From Maridesulfovibrio hydrothermalis AM13 = DSM 14728 (GTDB lineage: Bacteria > Desulfobacterota > Desulfovibrionia > Desulfovibrionales > Desulfovibrionaceae), in the NCBI RefSeq assembly GCF_000331025.1, contig NC_020055.1, positions 1,275,370 through 1,339,369 on the forward strand: a stretch of DNA of 64,000 nt. The letters are read 5' to 3'. The notes under the pieces were generated by a model that was not told where the DNA came from, searched no databases, and saw only the letters and a program-made list of their open reading frames with translations. Of this stretch, positions 17,064-26,011 are shown piece by piece. A program made the translations under genes and the position numbers. The stretch's first letter is position 1. Each line of letters opens with the position of its first letter.

Positions 17064-18632
17064 TTATTTGCAGAGAATAAGGCTGTTTTCGCCTTTTTCT
17101 TCATATTTTTTATTGCAGCGCACGCATTCCAGAGATTGCGGCAGAATTTCACCGCATTCGCAGGTCCAGCCGATTCTGCGGGCGGGGCTTCCTGCCATGA
17201 GCGCGTATGCGGGAACGTCTTTTGTTACCACCGCACCTGCGCCGATAAGGGCGTAGCTGCCGATTTCATTTCCGCAGATAATGGTGCAGTTGGCCCCCAG
17301 AGAGGCTCCTTTTCTGACCAAAGTTTCGCGTACTTCATTCATGCGTGTAACGTGCGCGCGGGGATTGAATACGTTGGTGAAAACCATGGATGGGCCGCAG
17401 AAAACGTCATCTTCAAGGGTTACCCCTTTGTATACAGAGACATTGTTCTGGATCTTGCAACCGTTGCCGATTTTCACATCTGGTCCGGCAACAACGTTCT
17501 GACCGAGATTGCAGTTCCTGCCGATAGTCGTTCCACCTAGGATGTGGGAGAAATGCCAGACTTTACTGCCTTCTCCGATTTCCACACCGTCATCTACGAT
17601 GGCGGTCTTGTGAACCTTGGCAGATGTTTTTTCAGCTTCAGCATTCAGGATAACTTCGCACCCTTTTTTATTAAGGGAAGCCTGTGCGCCATTAAGGACT
17701 TTCAGAACCCGCAGCCCTTCTGCGGCATCGGTTCTGGGAAGTTCTCCGGATTCAATGCAATCAAGGAAGTGTTTGCATTCAAGGAAGAGTGGCTCATCCT
17801 GTGGTACATCAACTTTTTCAGCGTCAGCTTTGTTGGGTACGGGGACATTGTTTTCCCACTCTACTTTGTGCGGATAGAGTACCAGCTTCTCATCCCAGGG
17901 CAGAGTGTCGTCAAAGACTGCCATCTTTTTATCACCCACCACCACAAGTTTCTGCTCTTTAAAAGGATGCAGCCACGAAACAAAGATGTGGGCCTTGGTT
18001 CCGGAGGGGAATTCAAGATGAGTGGTGGTAACATCTGCAATGTGGTTATGCAGATAGTTGCCGCCGGTTGCGATGACCTTATCAGGCTCTTCACCGGTAA
18101 GAGACAGGATCATGGAGATATCGTGAGGTGCAAAAGACCACAGGATATTTTCTTCACGTCTGATTTTACCCAGATTGAGTCTGTTGGAATAAATATAGTT
18201 AATGCGCCCGAGTTCGCCGGTATTGGCGAGGTCGCGCAGTTTTACGAAAATGGGGTGATACTGAAGGAGATGACCGACCATAAGGATAAGTTCTTTATCT
18301 TTGGCAAGTTTTATAAGTTCTTCAGCTTCGCCTTCATTCAGTACCAGAGGTTTTTCCACGTAAACATGCTTACCTGCGAGAAGTGCTTCTCTGGCCAGGT
18401 CAAAATGTGTTTCCGCAGGGGTTGCGATAACTATGCCGTCAATTTCTTTGTTGGAAAGAACATCACCATATGAAAGAACTGTCTCCACCTCGGGGTACTG
18501 CTCATTAAATCTGGCTAAGGTGTCTTCATTCGTGTCGCAGATAACTTTCAGCGCACCGATACGGTCATAGTTGCGTACCAGATTTTTTCCCCAGTAGCCG
18601 GAGCCGATAACGGCAACTTTTAATTTGCTCAT
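17064..18632 (-). CDS. WbpB-WbpD fusion: UDP-sugar dehydrogenase joined to N-acetyltransferase, with zinc-ribbon tail
   Basis: This 522-residue protein fuses two steps of 2,3-diacetamido-2,3-dideoxy-uronic acid synthesis. Residues 1 to about 325 are a Gfo/Idh/MocA oxidoreductase ([20 protein letters not shown], with EKPL near residue 93), equivalent to WbpB/WlbA. Residues about 335-485 are hexapeptide repeats ending in [15 protein letters not shown], equivalent to WbpD/WlbB. The last 35 residues add a CxC...CxxC motif ([13 protein letters not shown]) that looks like a small zinc ribbon. WbpE, which acts between the two steps, is the next gene upstream with a 12-base gap. In Pseudomonas and Bordetella the two activities are separate proteins. 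Confidence 0.88.
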   Translation of the reverse strand: MSKLKVAVIGSGYWGKNLVRNYDRIGALKVICDTNEDTLARFNEQYPEVETVLSYGDVLSNKEIDGIVIATPAETHFDLAREALLAGKHVYVEKPLVLNEGEAEELIKLAKDKELILMVGHLLQYHPIFVKLRDLANTGELGRINYIYSNRLNLGKIRREENILWSFAPHDISMILSLTGEEPDKVIATGGNYLHNHIADVTTTHLEFPSGTKAHIFVSWLHPFKEQKLVVVGDKKMAVFDDTLPWDEKLVLYPHKVEWENNVPVPNKADAEKVDVPQDEPLFLECKHFLDCIESGELPRTDAAEGLRVLKVLNGAQASLNKKGCEVILNAEAEKTSAKVHKTAIVDDGVEIGEGSKVWHFSHILGGTTIGRNCNLGQNVVAGPDVKIGNGCKIQNNVSVYKGVTLEDDVFCGPSMVFTNVFNPRAHVTRMNEVRETLVRKGASLGANCTIICGNEIGSYALIGAGAVVTKDVPAYALMAGSPARRIGWTCECGEILPQSLECVRCNKKYEEKGENSLILCK

Positions 18633-18644
18633 TAGGTTTTTTCC

Positions 18645-19802
18645 TTAAGCGTTTTTAATAGCTTCAGCGATGTATTCCTGCTGATCCCTTTCAAGGTAGG
18701 GGTGCATGGGGATTGCAAAAATCCGTTTTGCAGCATCTTCGCTGACGGGGCAGTCACCTGCTTTGTAGCCCAGCTCGCTGAAAGCGGTCTGCAGGTGCAA
18801 CGGGATGGGGTAATAGATGGGGGAGGGTACGCCTTTTTCTTTCAGGGCAGCCTGAATACGGTCGCGGTGCTCTCCGTCTTTGGCCATAGGGCAGTACTGA
18901 GCCCATACAGAGCGGTATCCTTCGGGGATAGAAGGAACGGTCAGTCCGTCTACATCGCCAAGGAGTTCCGCGTAGGTTGAAGCGACCTTGTTGCGCAGGT
19001 CAACTTCTTCAGGAAAGATGTCAAACTTTGCTTGAAGGATTCCAGCCTGTAGAGTGTCAAGACGGCCATTGATGCCGAGGCGAACGTTGTCATATTTATC
19101 CGGACCTTGTCCGTGTACGCGATGGGAGCGCAGCCGTTCTATCAGTTCGTCATCATCGGTGAAGCACATGCCGCCGTCTCCGTAGCAACCGAGAGGCTTG
19201 GCCGGGAAGAAGGAAGTGCAGGTGATATCACCCAGTGAGCATGCTCTTTTGCCTTTATATTCGCCGCCAAAACTCTGAGCAGCGTCTTCAATAAGAAACA
19301 GGCCATGCTTGTCTGCGATAGTTTTAATAGCTTCGTAGTCAGCTGGAAGTCCGAAAAGATCTACAGAGATGATCCCTTTGGGAGTCAAGTCTGCGGTTTT
19401 AGGCAGAGGCATGCCGTTATCAGCGCCTTTCAAAGCTTCGATTGTTTTTTCAAGCTTTTCAGGGTCGATGTTGAAGGTAACCGGATCAATATCCACATAT
19501 ACCGGAGTTGCGCCTAGAACAGCGATGGCTTCAGCGGTGGCAAAGAAGGTGAAAGGAGTTGTTAAGACCGCATCTCCGGGTTTGATATCCAGAGCCATAA
19601 GGGCAAGGGTCAGGGCATCAGTTCCGGATGCGCAGCCGAGGGCGTGTTTCGTTCCGCAGTATTTGGCCAGCCTTTTTTCAAGAGCTGGAATTTCAGGCCC
19701 CATGATGTAGGCTCCGTGTTCGAGGACTGCATCCATGTTGTTACGGACTTGAGATTCAACGCGGGAAAACTGTTTTTTAAGGTCGATAAAAGGAATATTC
19801 AT
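18645..19802 (-). CDS. wbpE: UDP-sugar 3-aminotransferase, WbpE/DegT family
   Basis: The 385-residue PLP enzyme begins IPFIDLKKQFSRVESQVRNN, typical of WbpE/WlbC. It has GCASGTDALTLALMALDI, DAVLTTPFTFFATAEA, IEDAAQSFGG and the PLP-lysine segment SFFPAKPLGCYGDGG near residue 185. It would aminate the 3-keto UDP-GlcNAc uronate made by the dehydrogenase half of the adjacent fusion protein, with the acetyltransferase half then acting on its product. It is the first biosynthetic gene after the regulator, 40 bases downstream of it. Confidence 0.87.
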   Translation of the reverse strand: MNIPFIDLKKQFSRVESQVRNNMDAVLEHGAYIMGPEIPALEKRLAKYCGTKHALGCASGTDALTLALMALDIKPGDAVLTTPFTFFATAEAIAVLGATPVYVDIDPVTFNIDPEKLEKTIEALKGADNGMPLPKTADLTPKGIISVDLFGLPADYEAIKTIADKHGLFLIEDAAQSFGGEYKGKRACSLGDITCTSFFPAKPLGCYGDGGMCFTDDDELIERLRSHRVHGQGPDKYDNVRLGINGRLDTLQAGILQAKFDIFPEEVDLRNKVASTYAELLGDVDGLTVPSIPEGYRSVWAQYCPMAKDGEHRDRIQAALKEKGVPSPIYYPIPLHLQTAFSELGYKAGDCPVSEDAAKRIFAIPMHPYLERDQQEYIAEAIKNA

Positions 19803-19842
19803 GAGATTGATTCTCCATTTAAAGGCAGAGTTAGATAATTAT

Positions 19843-20370
19843 TTAGACAATCTTCCAATTGGGGCGTCTTAAATAGATATCACTTGTTTTTTCGAATTCC
19901 TCAGAGTTGAGGACCATTATTCTAATTTTTCGTTGGATTGCTTCTTCAGCTTTGTTGCACAAGTCAACAATTCTATCCGAGTCAATATCATCACCGATAA
20001 TAAGAACATCAATGATGCCTGAATCTATGCCCTTGGCATAATCATCAAGCACATAAACTGAATTGACATCACCCATGGTGGAAAGGATGTGTTCAAGGAT
20101 CTGATCAATTCCAATGTACTTACGTACTATGGAACTGATTTCAGGAAAGAACGGATGGGTGGAATTGGCATTATAAAATATGTAGCGTCCTTCTTTTTTC
20201 TTATTGAGATATCCGGCCTCGCTAAGCCCGTCCAGTTCCTCTTTCATAGCATTTGGAGAAACGTCAAATTCTGCCGCCAGTTCCCGCAAATAAGACGATA
20301 CGTCCGGATTGAGGAAAAGTTTAAGCAGCAGCTTGATTCTAGTTTTGGATGTGAAAAGTTCTTTGAGCAT
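19843..20370 (-). CDS. Winged-helix regulator with degenerate nucleotidyltransferase-like domain
   Basis: The 175-residue protein has an N-terminal winged helix (KELFTSKTRIKLLLKLFLN, SSYLRELAAEFDVSPNAM, GYLNKKKEGRYIFYNAN) with wing at about residues 60-70. Residues about 90-175 look like a minimal nucleotidyltransferase fold (SVYVLDDYAKG followed by IIDVLIIGDD). The usual GS and double-aspartate catalytic pattern is not intact, so it may sense rather than catalyse. It is the first gene of the roughly 20 kb glycan unit running to the left window edge. A perfect 8-base inverted repeat covers its promoter, suggesting autoregulation. No ribosome site is evident before the ATG. Confidence 0.8.
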   Translation of the reverse strand: MLKELFTSKTRIKLLLKLFLNPDVSSYLRELAAEFDVSPNAMKEELDGLSEAGYLNKKKEGRYIFYNANSTHPFFPEISSIVRKYIGIDQILEHILSTMGDVNSVYVLDDYAKGIDSGIIDVLIIGDDIDSDRIVDLCNKAEEAIQRKIRIMVLNSEEFEKTSDIYLRRPNWKIV

Positions 20371-20376
20371 GATGTA

Positions 20377-20408
20377 AGTTTGTTAGGTTATTCTGAACAA
20401 ACTGTCAA
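20377..20408 (-). promoter_or_regulatory. Promoter with overlapping inverted-repeat operator
   Basis: On the minus strand a consensus -35 box TTGACA (20403-20408) is followed by exactly 17 bases and a -10-like TAACAA (20380-20385). A perfect inverted repeat, AGTTTGTT at 20377-20384 and AACAAACT at 20396-20403 with an 11-base spacer, covers the spacer and the -10. Such placement fits a repressor site for the regulator whose ATG is at 20370. The predicted start of transcription is only a few bases before that ATG, implying a very short or absent leader. Confidence 0.55.
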
Positions 20409-20471
20409 CGGACTGAGATGTTTTATATTAAATTGCTTATGTATGTCGTTGTTTATCATATTGAAATATAG

Positions 20472-20499
20472 GGCTAAGTTTAGCTGGTGATACTTAGCC
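20472..20499 (-). terminator. Possible weak terminator/hairpin at end of PglF-like gene
   Basis: A perfect 8-base inverted repeat, GGCTAAGT (20472-20479) and ACTTAGCC (20492-20499), spans the TAA stop of the dehydratase gene. The minus-strand sequence beyond it is CTATATTTC, not a strong U-run, so termination would be partial at best. It lies between two same-strand units and may allow some read-through into the regulator gene. Confidence 0.35.
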
Positions 20500-22365
20500 T
20501 TCTTCATCAAATTCAGGAACAGTCTTATGCAGCTGTTCTCTGACTGCTTTGCCATCAAGCTCGTCTGCTGCAGCCATCATGTTGTTTAATTTTTCTTTTA
20601 AATCAGCAGCATATTTTTCATGGTCATTTTCAAAGGCTTTAAGGACCATGATTTTGTCATGCTCAGTGCGGACAATATCTTCGCCGTCGGTGATTAATTC
20701 TTCATAGAGTTTTTCACCTTCACGCAGTCCTGTGAATACTATTTCGATATCTTTGTCAGGCTCCTTGCCGGAAAGACGAATCAGGTCACGGGCCATGTCG
20801 GCTATTTTTACGGGCAGTCCCATTTCAAGAATAAAAATCTCGCCGCCCTCAGCCATAACTCCGGCCTGCAAAATAAGCTGGGCAGCTTCTGAAATGGACA
20901 TGAAATAGCGGGTCACGTTGGGGTGGGTAACGGTTACCGGTCCGCCTTTTTCAATCTGTCTGCGGAAAAGGGGGACAACTGATCCCGATGATCCTACAAC
21001 GTTGCCGAATCTGACAGCCATGAAAGTTGTTTTGGAGTTGGGAAAGAGGTGCATGAGCAGTTCTGTCACCCGTTTGGACGCACCCATAATATTGGTTGGG
21101 CGCACAGCCTTATCGGTTGAGACGATAACAAAACGGTCAACGCCGTGTTTATCTGCTGCGGTCATAACATTTCTGGTTCCGCAGATATTATTTTGCACCG
21201 CCTGCCACGGGTTACGCTCCATCATGGGGACATGTTTATAAGCCGCTGCGTGAAAGATCGTATGCGGTTTGTATTTCTCGAAGGTGCTGTCCAGAAGTTC
21301 AAAATCCTGCACTGACCCGAGCACTGTTACATAGTCATGAAATTTCAGCTCATGATGCAGTTCCATTTGAATGCCGTAAAGGTTGGCTTCACTGGCATCA
21401 ACTAAAATGATCTTTGCCGGTTTGAAGCGCACAACCTGCCGTACCAGCTCCGAGCCGATAGAGCCGCCGCATCCGGTTACCAGAACGGTTTTGCCGGACA
21501 GGTATTTGCTGATGCTTGTGGTATCAAGCTGTACTTGAGAGCGGCCAAGCAGATCCTGATAACTTACATCTCGCAGGGCCTTGATGCCTACCTTGCCGTT
21601 GATGATTTCATCCATTCCGGGCAGAATTTTATAGGGCAGTCCGGTCTTTTTGCAATTGTCGATTATTTCGCGCATCTGTTCGCCGGAAGCCTCGGCAACA
21701 GCGATAAGTATTTCGTTAACGCATTTGTTTTCAACCAGATCATGCAGGTCGGAAAGTTGTCCCAGAACAGGAACTCCGTGGATGGTCCGTCCTCGTTTGG
21801 ATTTGTCATTGTCAAGGAATCCAACAGGGGAATATTTGAGCTGTCCACTTCCTTTAATTTCACGGACAACTTTTTCTCCGGCTCTTCCTGCTCCGATGAT
21901 CAACACGTTGCTGCCGTTATCGGGACAGGATTCCGGGGAGAGTGTAATGGCATTTCCGTCTCGGTATGCATAAAAGGAGCGGATAAGAACCCTGAATCCA
22001 CCGCACATGAAAACAGTGAGCATCCAGTCGATGATGAAAATTCCGCGTGAAAATCCGTCAAAACCGAATTTGTATAGAACTACCGTGACCAGAATCAGGG
22101 ACTGGAGAAAAGTGGCCTCAAGGATATGCCAAAGGTCACGCAGGCTGGTATAACGCCACATGCCCCGATACAGTCCAAGGCCTAGAAATACAGAAAATTT
22201 GATGATTACGGTGTATTTGAGAAGTTCATAAAACTGTATCTCTGCATATGCCGGTAATCCGAAATCAAAGCGGAAAAGATAGGCCCCGTAAAAAGCAGTT
22301 ATAAAGACTAACAGATCTATAAGGACCATCATATAAAAATTAGCATTACGAAGGTTGTGGATCAT
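20494..22365 (-). CDS. pglF: Membrane-bound UDP-GlcNAc 4,6-dehydratase (PglF/WbpM/CapD family)
   Basis: The 623-residue protein has four predicted membrane helices in about residues 10-125, a Rossmann-like segment (VLIIGAGRAGEKVVREI near residue 152) and a catalytic short-chain dehydrogenase domain from about residue 290 (VTGCGGSIGSELVRQVV). The family signature STDKAVRPTNIMGASKR is present, with Met in place of the usual catalytic Tyr as in WbpM/PglF. It makes UDP-4-keto-6-deoxy-GlcNAc at the inner membrane. With the adjacent PglE-, PglD- and PglC-like genes this gives a complete UDP-bacillosamine-type path. It starts three bases after the aminotransferase gene. Confidence 0.9.
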   Translation of the reverse strand: MIHNLRNANFYMMVLIDLLVFITAFYGAYLFRFDFGLPAYAEIQFYELLKYTVIIKFSVFLGLGLYRGMWRYTSLRDLWHILEATFLQSLILVTVVLYKFGFDGFSRGIFIIDWMLTVFMCGGFRVLIRSFYAYRDGNAITLSPESCPDNGSNVLIIGAGRAGEKVVREIKGSGQLKYSPVGFLDNDKSKRGRTIHGVPVLGQLSDLHDLVENKCVNEILIAVAEASGEQMREIIDNCKKTGLPYKILPGMDEIINGKVGIKALRDVSYQDLLGRSQVQLDTTSISKYLSGKTVLVTGCGGSIGSELVRQVVRFKPAKIILVDASEANLYGIQMELHHELKFHDYVTVLGSVQDFELLDSTFEKYKPHTIFHAAAYKHVPMMERNPWQAVQNNICGTRNVMTAADKHGVDRFVIVSTDKAVRPTNIMGASKRVTELLMHLFPNSKTTFMAVRFGNVVGSSGSVVPLFRRQIEKGGPVTVTHPNVTRYFMSISEAAQLILQAGVMAEGGEIFILEMGLPVKIADMARDLIRLSGKEPDKDIEIVFTGLREGEKLYEELITDGEDIVRTEHDKIMVLKAFENDHEKYAADLKEKLNNMMAAADELDGKAVREQLHKTVPEFDEEG

Positions 22366-22368
22366 ATT

Positions 22369-23508
22369 TTATTTACCACATCCTTTAATAATTTTAACTG
22401 TCCGGTCCAGATCAGTTTGAGTCATTGCTGTCCCCGAAGGGAGGCACAGCCCTCTTTTGAACAGGTCTTCGCCAACTTTTCCGCCGAAGACTTTATTGTT
22501 TCTAAAAATGGGCTGCATGTGCATGGGTTTCCATACCGGGCGTGATTCAATATTATCTTCTTCAAGTTTTATCCGAATCTGATCCGGCGATGCGCCAAAC
22601 ACATCTTCATCAATCAGCATAACTGTCAGCCAGCGGTTGCATTTACCGTAATCAGCTTCGGGCATGAAAGATATACCCGGACATTTAGACAGGCTCTGTT
22701 CATAGAAGTCAAAAATTTCACGCTTGCGGGTCACGCGCTTAGGGATAACTTCAACCTGTCCCCGTCCGACAGCTGCAATAAGGTTGGACATGCGGTAGTT
22801 GTAGCCTATTTCGTTATGCTCATAGTGCGGAAGCGGTTCTTTCGCCTGCTGGGAGAGCCAGCGGGCGCGGGAGATTAAATTTTCATCATCGGAAGCGAGC
22901 AATCCGCCTCCTGAAGTGGTGATAATTTTATTTCCGTTAAAGGAATAGGCTGCCATAAGTGCGCCTTTTCCTGCGTGCCTGCCTTTGTAGGTTGCACCGA
23001 CTGATTCAGCAGCATCTACAACAAGTGGAATGCCATGCGGTTCAATTATTTCTAGAATGCGGTCATAGTCGGCGCATTGTCCATACAGGTCTGTCGGGAC
23101 GACTGCTTTAGGTTTTTTACCTATCGAAATATAATATTCTACTGCTTCGGCAAGCAGATCTGGATCCATGTTCCATGATTTGTAATCTGAATCAATGAAG
23201 ACTGCTTCTGCTCCCAGAAAAGAAACAGGGCTGACACTGCCTATGAAAGTAAGAGAGGACGCAAGGACAATATCACCGGGGCCGATATCAAGCATGCGCA
23301 GGGCTAGGTGCAGAGCCGCTGTGCCGCTCGAAAGTGCTGCGCAGTGTGTAAAACCTGTAAGTTTAGAAAAATCTTGCTCAAATCCATCAACCATGGGGCC
23401 GAGAGGGGCAATGAAATTGCTTTCAAAAGCCTTCTGAATATATTGCTGCTCACTGCCTCCCATGTGTGGGGGGGAAAGATATATACGCTTTTTACTTTTT
23501 GCAGACAC
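22369..23508 (-). CDS. pglE: UDP-4-amino-sugar aminotransferase, PglE-like
   Basis: The 379-residue DegT/DnrJ/EryC1 aminotransferase starts at a GTG (23506-23508) about ten bases after AAGGAAG. PglE-like features are IYLSPPHMGGSEQQYI, ALSSGTAALHLALRMLDIG, VVDAAESVGATYKG and the PLP lysine in YSFNGNKIITTSGGG near residue 185. It would aminate the product of the downstream PglF-like dehydratase. A run of seven Gs on the plus strand (23468-23474) lies in codons 11-13 and is a potential slippage site. Length and start match Campylobacter PglE relatives. Confidence 0.86.
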   Translation of the reverse strand: MSAKSKKRIYLSPPHMGGSEQQYIQKAFESNFIAPLGPMVDGFEQDFSKLTGFTHCAALSSGTAALHLALRMLDIGPGDIVLASSLTFIGSVSPVSFLGAEAVFIDSDYKSWNMDPDLLAEAVEYYISIGKKPKAVVPTDLYGQCADYDRILEIIEPHGIPLVVDAAESVGATYKGRHAGKGALMAAYSFNGNKIITTSGGGLLASDDENLISRARWLSQQAKEPLPHYEHNEIGYNYRMSNLIAAVGRGQVEVIPKRVTRKREIFDFYEQSLSKCPGISFMPEADYGKCNRWLTVMLIDEDVFGASPDQIRIKLEEDNIESRPVWKPMHMQPIFRNNKVFGGKVGEDLFKRGLCLPSGTAMTQTDLDRTVKIIKGCGK

Positions 23509-23632
23509 TGGTTGGACTTCCTTTTAAGTATGAAATTCATAGTCAACAACGAGTCTGGTATTATATTTTTCGCGTTAAGTACAGTATAGTGCTGATGAAG
23601 TGAATGTAACCGTAATGATTGTTTGAATACTT

Positions 23633-24268
23633 TTAATTATTTTGAAATTTAAGCTTGCGGGCAGGCATTCCGGCTGCTGTTACCCCGTCGGCGATCCTGC
23701 GGTTGGCTGTAGACCCTGCTCCGAGCATAGCTTTATTGCCTATTTTAACTCTGGGCAGAACGGTTGCTCCGATGCCTATCATGGATTCTTCGCCAACAAT
23801 AACTTTGCCGCCTAAAGTGGCTCCGGGGGCAATGTGAGAATGCGGGCCTATTATATTATGATGTTCAACGGTTGAATTGGTGTTGATAATTGTATTGTCT
23901 TTAATTTCAGCACCGGTATTAATTATCGCTCCAGCTAAGATCATGCATCCGTTGCCCATCTTTACGCTGGGCGCAATAATGGCTGAGGGGTGAATAACGG
24001 TAAAAAGAGTTTCACCGGCAGCAGTCAATTCATTGAAAATACGTTTGCGCAAACCGTTATTGCCGAGTGCAAGGACGATTCCGTCATGCTCAATTGTATT
24101 TAGGGCTGAATAGCCGCCGATAACAGGGATGCCCAGAATTTTTTTACCTGTTATTTCAGGGTTGTCATCCAGAAATGCAACAGGGGTAGCCCCTTTCATT
24201 AGCAGTAGAGCATCAGCCACAACCTGACCATGACCGCCTGCGCCCATGATAATAATTTTTTTCATCAT
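23633..24268 (-). CDS. pglD: UDP-4-amino-sugar N-acetyltransferase, PglD-like
   Basis: The 211-residue protein has a Rossmann-like N-terminus (KIIIMGAGGHGQVVADALLL) and hexapeptide repeats from about residue 95. The catalytic-type histidines are in STVEHHNIIGPHSHIAPG, and the end is VTAAGMPARKL. This is the PglD/NeuD architecture. With PglF and PglE beside it, the expected product is UDP-N,N'-diacetylbacillosamine. The start overlaps the PglC-like stop by one base. A 124-base gap separates it from the PglE-like gene downstream, in which no clear promoter or terminator is seen. Confidence 0.86.
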   Translation of the reverse strand: MMKKIIIMGAGGHGQVVADALLLMKGATPVAFLDDNPEITGKKILGIPVIGGYSALNTIEHDGIVLALGNNGLRKRIFNELTAAGETLFTVIHPSAIIAPSVKMGNGCMILAGAIINTGAEIKDNTIINTNSTVEHHNIIGPHSHIAPGATLGGKVIVGEESMIGIGATVLPRVKIGNKAMLGAGSTANRRIADGVTAAGMPARKLKFQNN

Positions 24269-24885
24269 TAATTATTTCCGTTAGTTGTATCAGATTTTCC
24301 CATAAATTCCTGAGCGGTAGCTTGTCCGGGCTGGGTGATTCCGTCCCGTTTGAATACGCGGGCAACGGTCATGAACAGTATCTTTATATCAAGCAGCAAA
24401 GTGTGATTATCCACGTACCAGACATCGAGTTCAAATTTGTCGTCCCATGAAATGGCATTACGTCCATTGACCTGTGCCCATCCGGTGATTCCGGGCAGCA
24501 CATCATGCCGTCTGGCCTGTTCCGGAGTGTATCGCTTAAGGTATTGCATCAGTAAGGGTCTGGGGCCGACCAGAGACATGTCACCAAAGATAACATTGAT
24601 TAACTCCGGCAATTCATCAAGTGAGGTTGATCGTAAAATCTGTCCGAACCGGCTAAGCCTTTCCGAGTCGGGCAGCAGTTTTCCATGTTCATCTCTGGCA
24701 TCCGACATGGTTTTAAATTTGATGATATTGAAAGGTTTGCCATGTATGCCCGGTCTTCGCTGGATAAAGAAAATGCCACCACCTATTTTGCGGTGAATGG
24801 CAATAGCAACTCCCGCTAGAATGGGAGAAAAAATAATCAGGGCTGTCACTGAAATAACGATGTCGAAGCATCTTTTAATGGTCAT
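24268..24885 (-). CDS. pglC: Initiating phosphoglycosyl transferase, PglC-like
   Basis: The 205-residue protein has a single N-terminal re-entrant membrane helix (FDIVISVTALIIFSPILAGV). It is followed by the bacterial sugar transferase core: FFIQRRPGIHGKPFNIIKFK, STSLDELPELINVIFGDMSL with the catalytic Asp-Glu pair, VGPRPLL and PGITGWAQVNGRN. The small size without a large membrane domain matches PglC. It transfers a sugar 1-phosphate, here probably diacetylbacillosamine phosphate, to undecaprenyl phosphate and so begins glycan assembly on the inner membrane. Confidence 0.92.
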   Translation of the reverse strand: MTIKRCFDIVISVTALIIFSPILAGVAIAIHRKIGGGIFFIQRRPGIHGKPFNIIKFKTMSDARDEHGKLLPDSERLSRFGQILRSTSLDELPELINVIFGDMSLVGPRPLLMQYLKRYTPEQARRHDVLPGITGWAQVNGRNAISWDDKFELDVWYVDNHTLLLDIKILFMTVARVFKRDGITQPGQATAQEFMGKSDTTNGNN

Positions 24886-24888
24886 ATA

Positions 24889-25998
24889 TTATAACTCCAT
24901 AGCATTCATGATGGTCGCACTAACTTTATTAACATCATATTTTTCAGTGACATATTCAAGGGAGGCTGCGCCCATGCTTTGAATAAGTTCCGGCTGGGTG
25001 ATAAAAAGCTCCATAGCTTCCTCAAGGGCCGGTATATTTTTAACAGGAACCATATATCCGTTCCATCCTTCAATAACTGTCTCTTTGCATCCTGCTGTAT
25101 CTGTAGTAACAACAGCCCGCCCTGTAGCCATTGCTTCCAGTACGGAGCGCGGTGTTCCTTCACGGTAGGAGGGCAGTACATAAACAGAGCAGTTTTTAAG
25201 TTCATTCCGAACATCACTGACCGGTCCTGCATATTCTAGTCCGCCGGCTCTCCACTGATTAATGAGATTTTCACTGATAGAGTCCGGTCCGTGATCATGA
25301 GGGCCTACAAGTCTGAAGTCCGCTTCGGGATATTTTTTCTTCAAATTAATTGAAGCCCATGCAAATTCCCTGACTCCTTTTTCCTTAAGCAGTCTTGAAA
25401 TACACAAAAAAACAGGTTTCCCTTTTGCTGCCGGAGAATTTGAAAAATGATCAAGGTCTACACCTGAGCCGTTAGTGATGACTGTCGGCTTATTTTTACT
25501 GATAATTCCAAGCTCCACAAACAAATTCCGGTCGTCTGGATTTTGGAACATCACGACCTTATTAAAGGCAAGTCCGGTTCGATACATATTTTTAACCAGA
25601 GTAAACAGTACTGCCCGTTTGCCGGAAGTTTGTCCAAAGGCGTACCCCAGTCCGGTGATCATGGAAAAAATATTTTTAACCCCTGCAAGGCGGGCCGCGA
25701 TAGAACCATAAATGACAGGCTTAATCGTATACGAAAGAACCGCATCAGGTTTAATTTTCCGCAGGATTTTGAGCAAAGCCCAGAGAGCTTTCAAATCTTT
25801 AAGCGGATTCATCCCTGTGCGCTTTATAGGTGCTGCAATATAGTTGACTCCCAGCTCAGCAAGTTTTGCTTCAACATCTGGAGAATCAAGCGGGGCAATG
25901 CCATAAACTTCATGTCCTGCATTTTTCATGGCACGAAGCATGGAGCCTCTGAAATTTATAAGCGAAGGCCCATAACCTCCAATTACTGCAATTTTCAT
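24889..25998 (-). CDS. PglA-like family 4 glycosyltransferase
   Basis: The 369-residue enzyme starts at 25998 (KIAVIGGYGPSLINFRGSML). An earlier in-frame start would run into the end of the asparagine synthetase gene. GT4 features are LKALWALLKILRKIKPDAVL, VITNGSGVDLDHF, FLCISRLLKEKGVREFA and SYREGTPRSVLEAMATGR with the donor-site glutamates. It resembles PglA and WbpT-type enzymes that add an N-acetylhexosamine to lipid-linked bacillosamine. It lies three bases upstream of the PglC-like gene, supporting action as the second step. Confidence 0.83.
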   Translation of the reverse strand: MKIAVIGGYGPSLINFRGSMLRAMKNAGHEVYGIAPLDSPDVEAKLAELGVNYIAAPIKRTGMNPLKDLKALWALLKILRKIKPDAVLSYTIKPVIYGSIAARLAGVKNIFSMITGLGYAFGQTSGKRAVLFTLVKNMYRTGLAFNKVVMFQNPDDRNLFVELGIISKNKPTVITNGSGVDLDHFSNSPAAKGKPVFLCISRLLKEKGVREFAWASINLKKKYPEADFRLVGPHDHGPDSISENLINQWRAGGLEYAGPVSDVRNELKNCSVYVLPSYREGTPRSVLEAMATGRAVVTTDTAGCKETVIEGWNGYMVPVKNIPALEEAMELFITQPELIQSMGAASLEYVTEKYDVNKVSATIMNAMEL

Positions 25999-26011
25999 GT
26001 GTATTTCCGAC

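Noticed and set aside
23304..23549. 81-codon minus-strand open frame overlapping the PglE-like gene start
   Set aside because: It is in another frame of a well-supported aminotransferase gene; of interest only for the homopolymer that joins the two frames.
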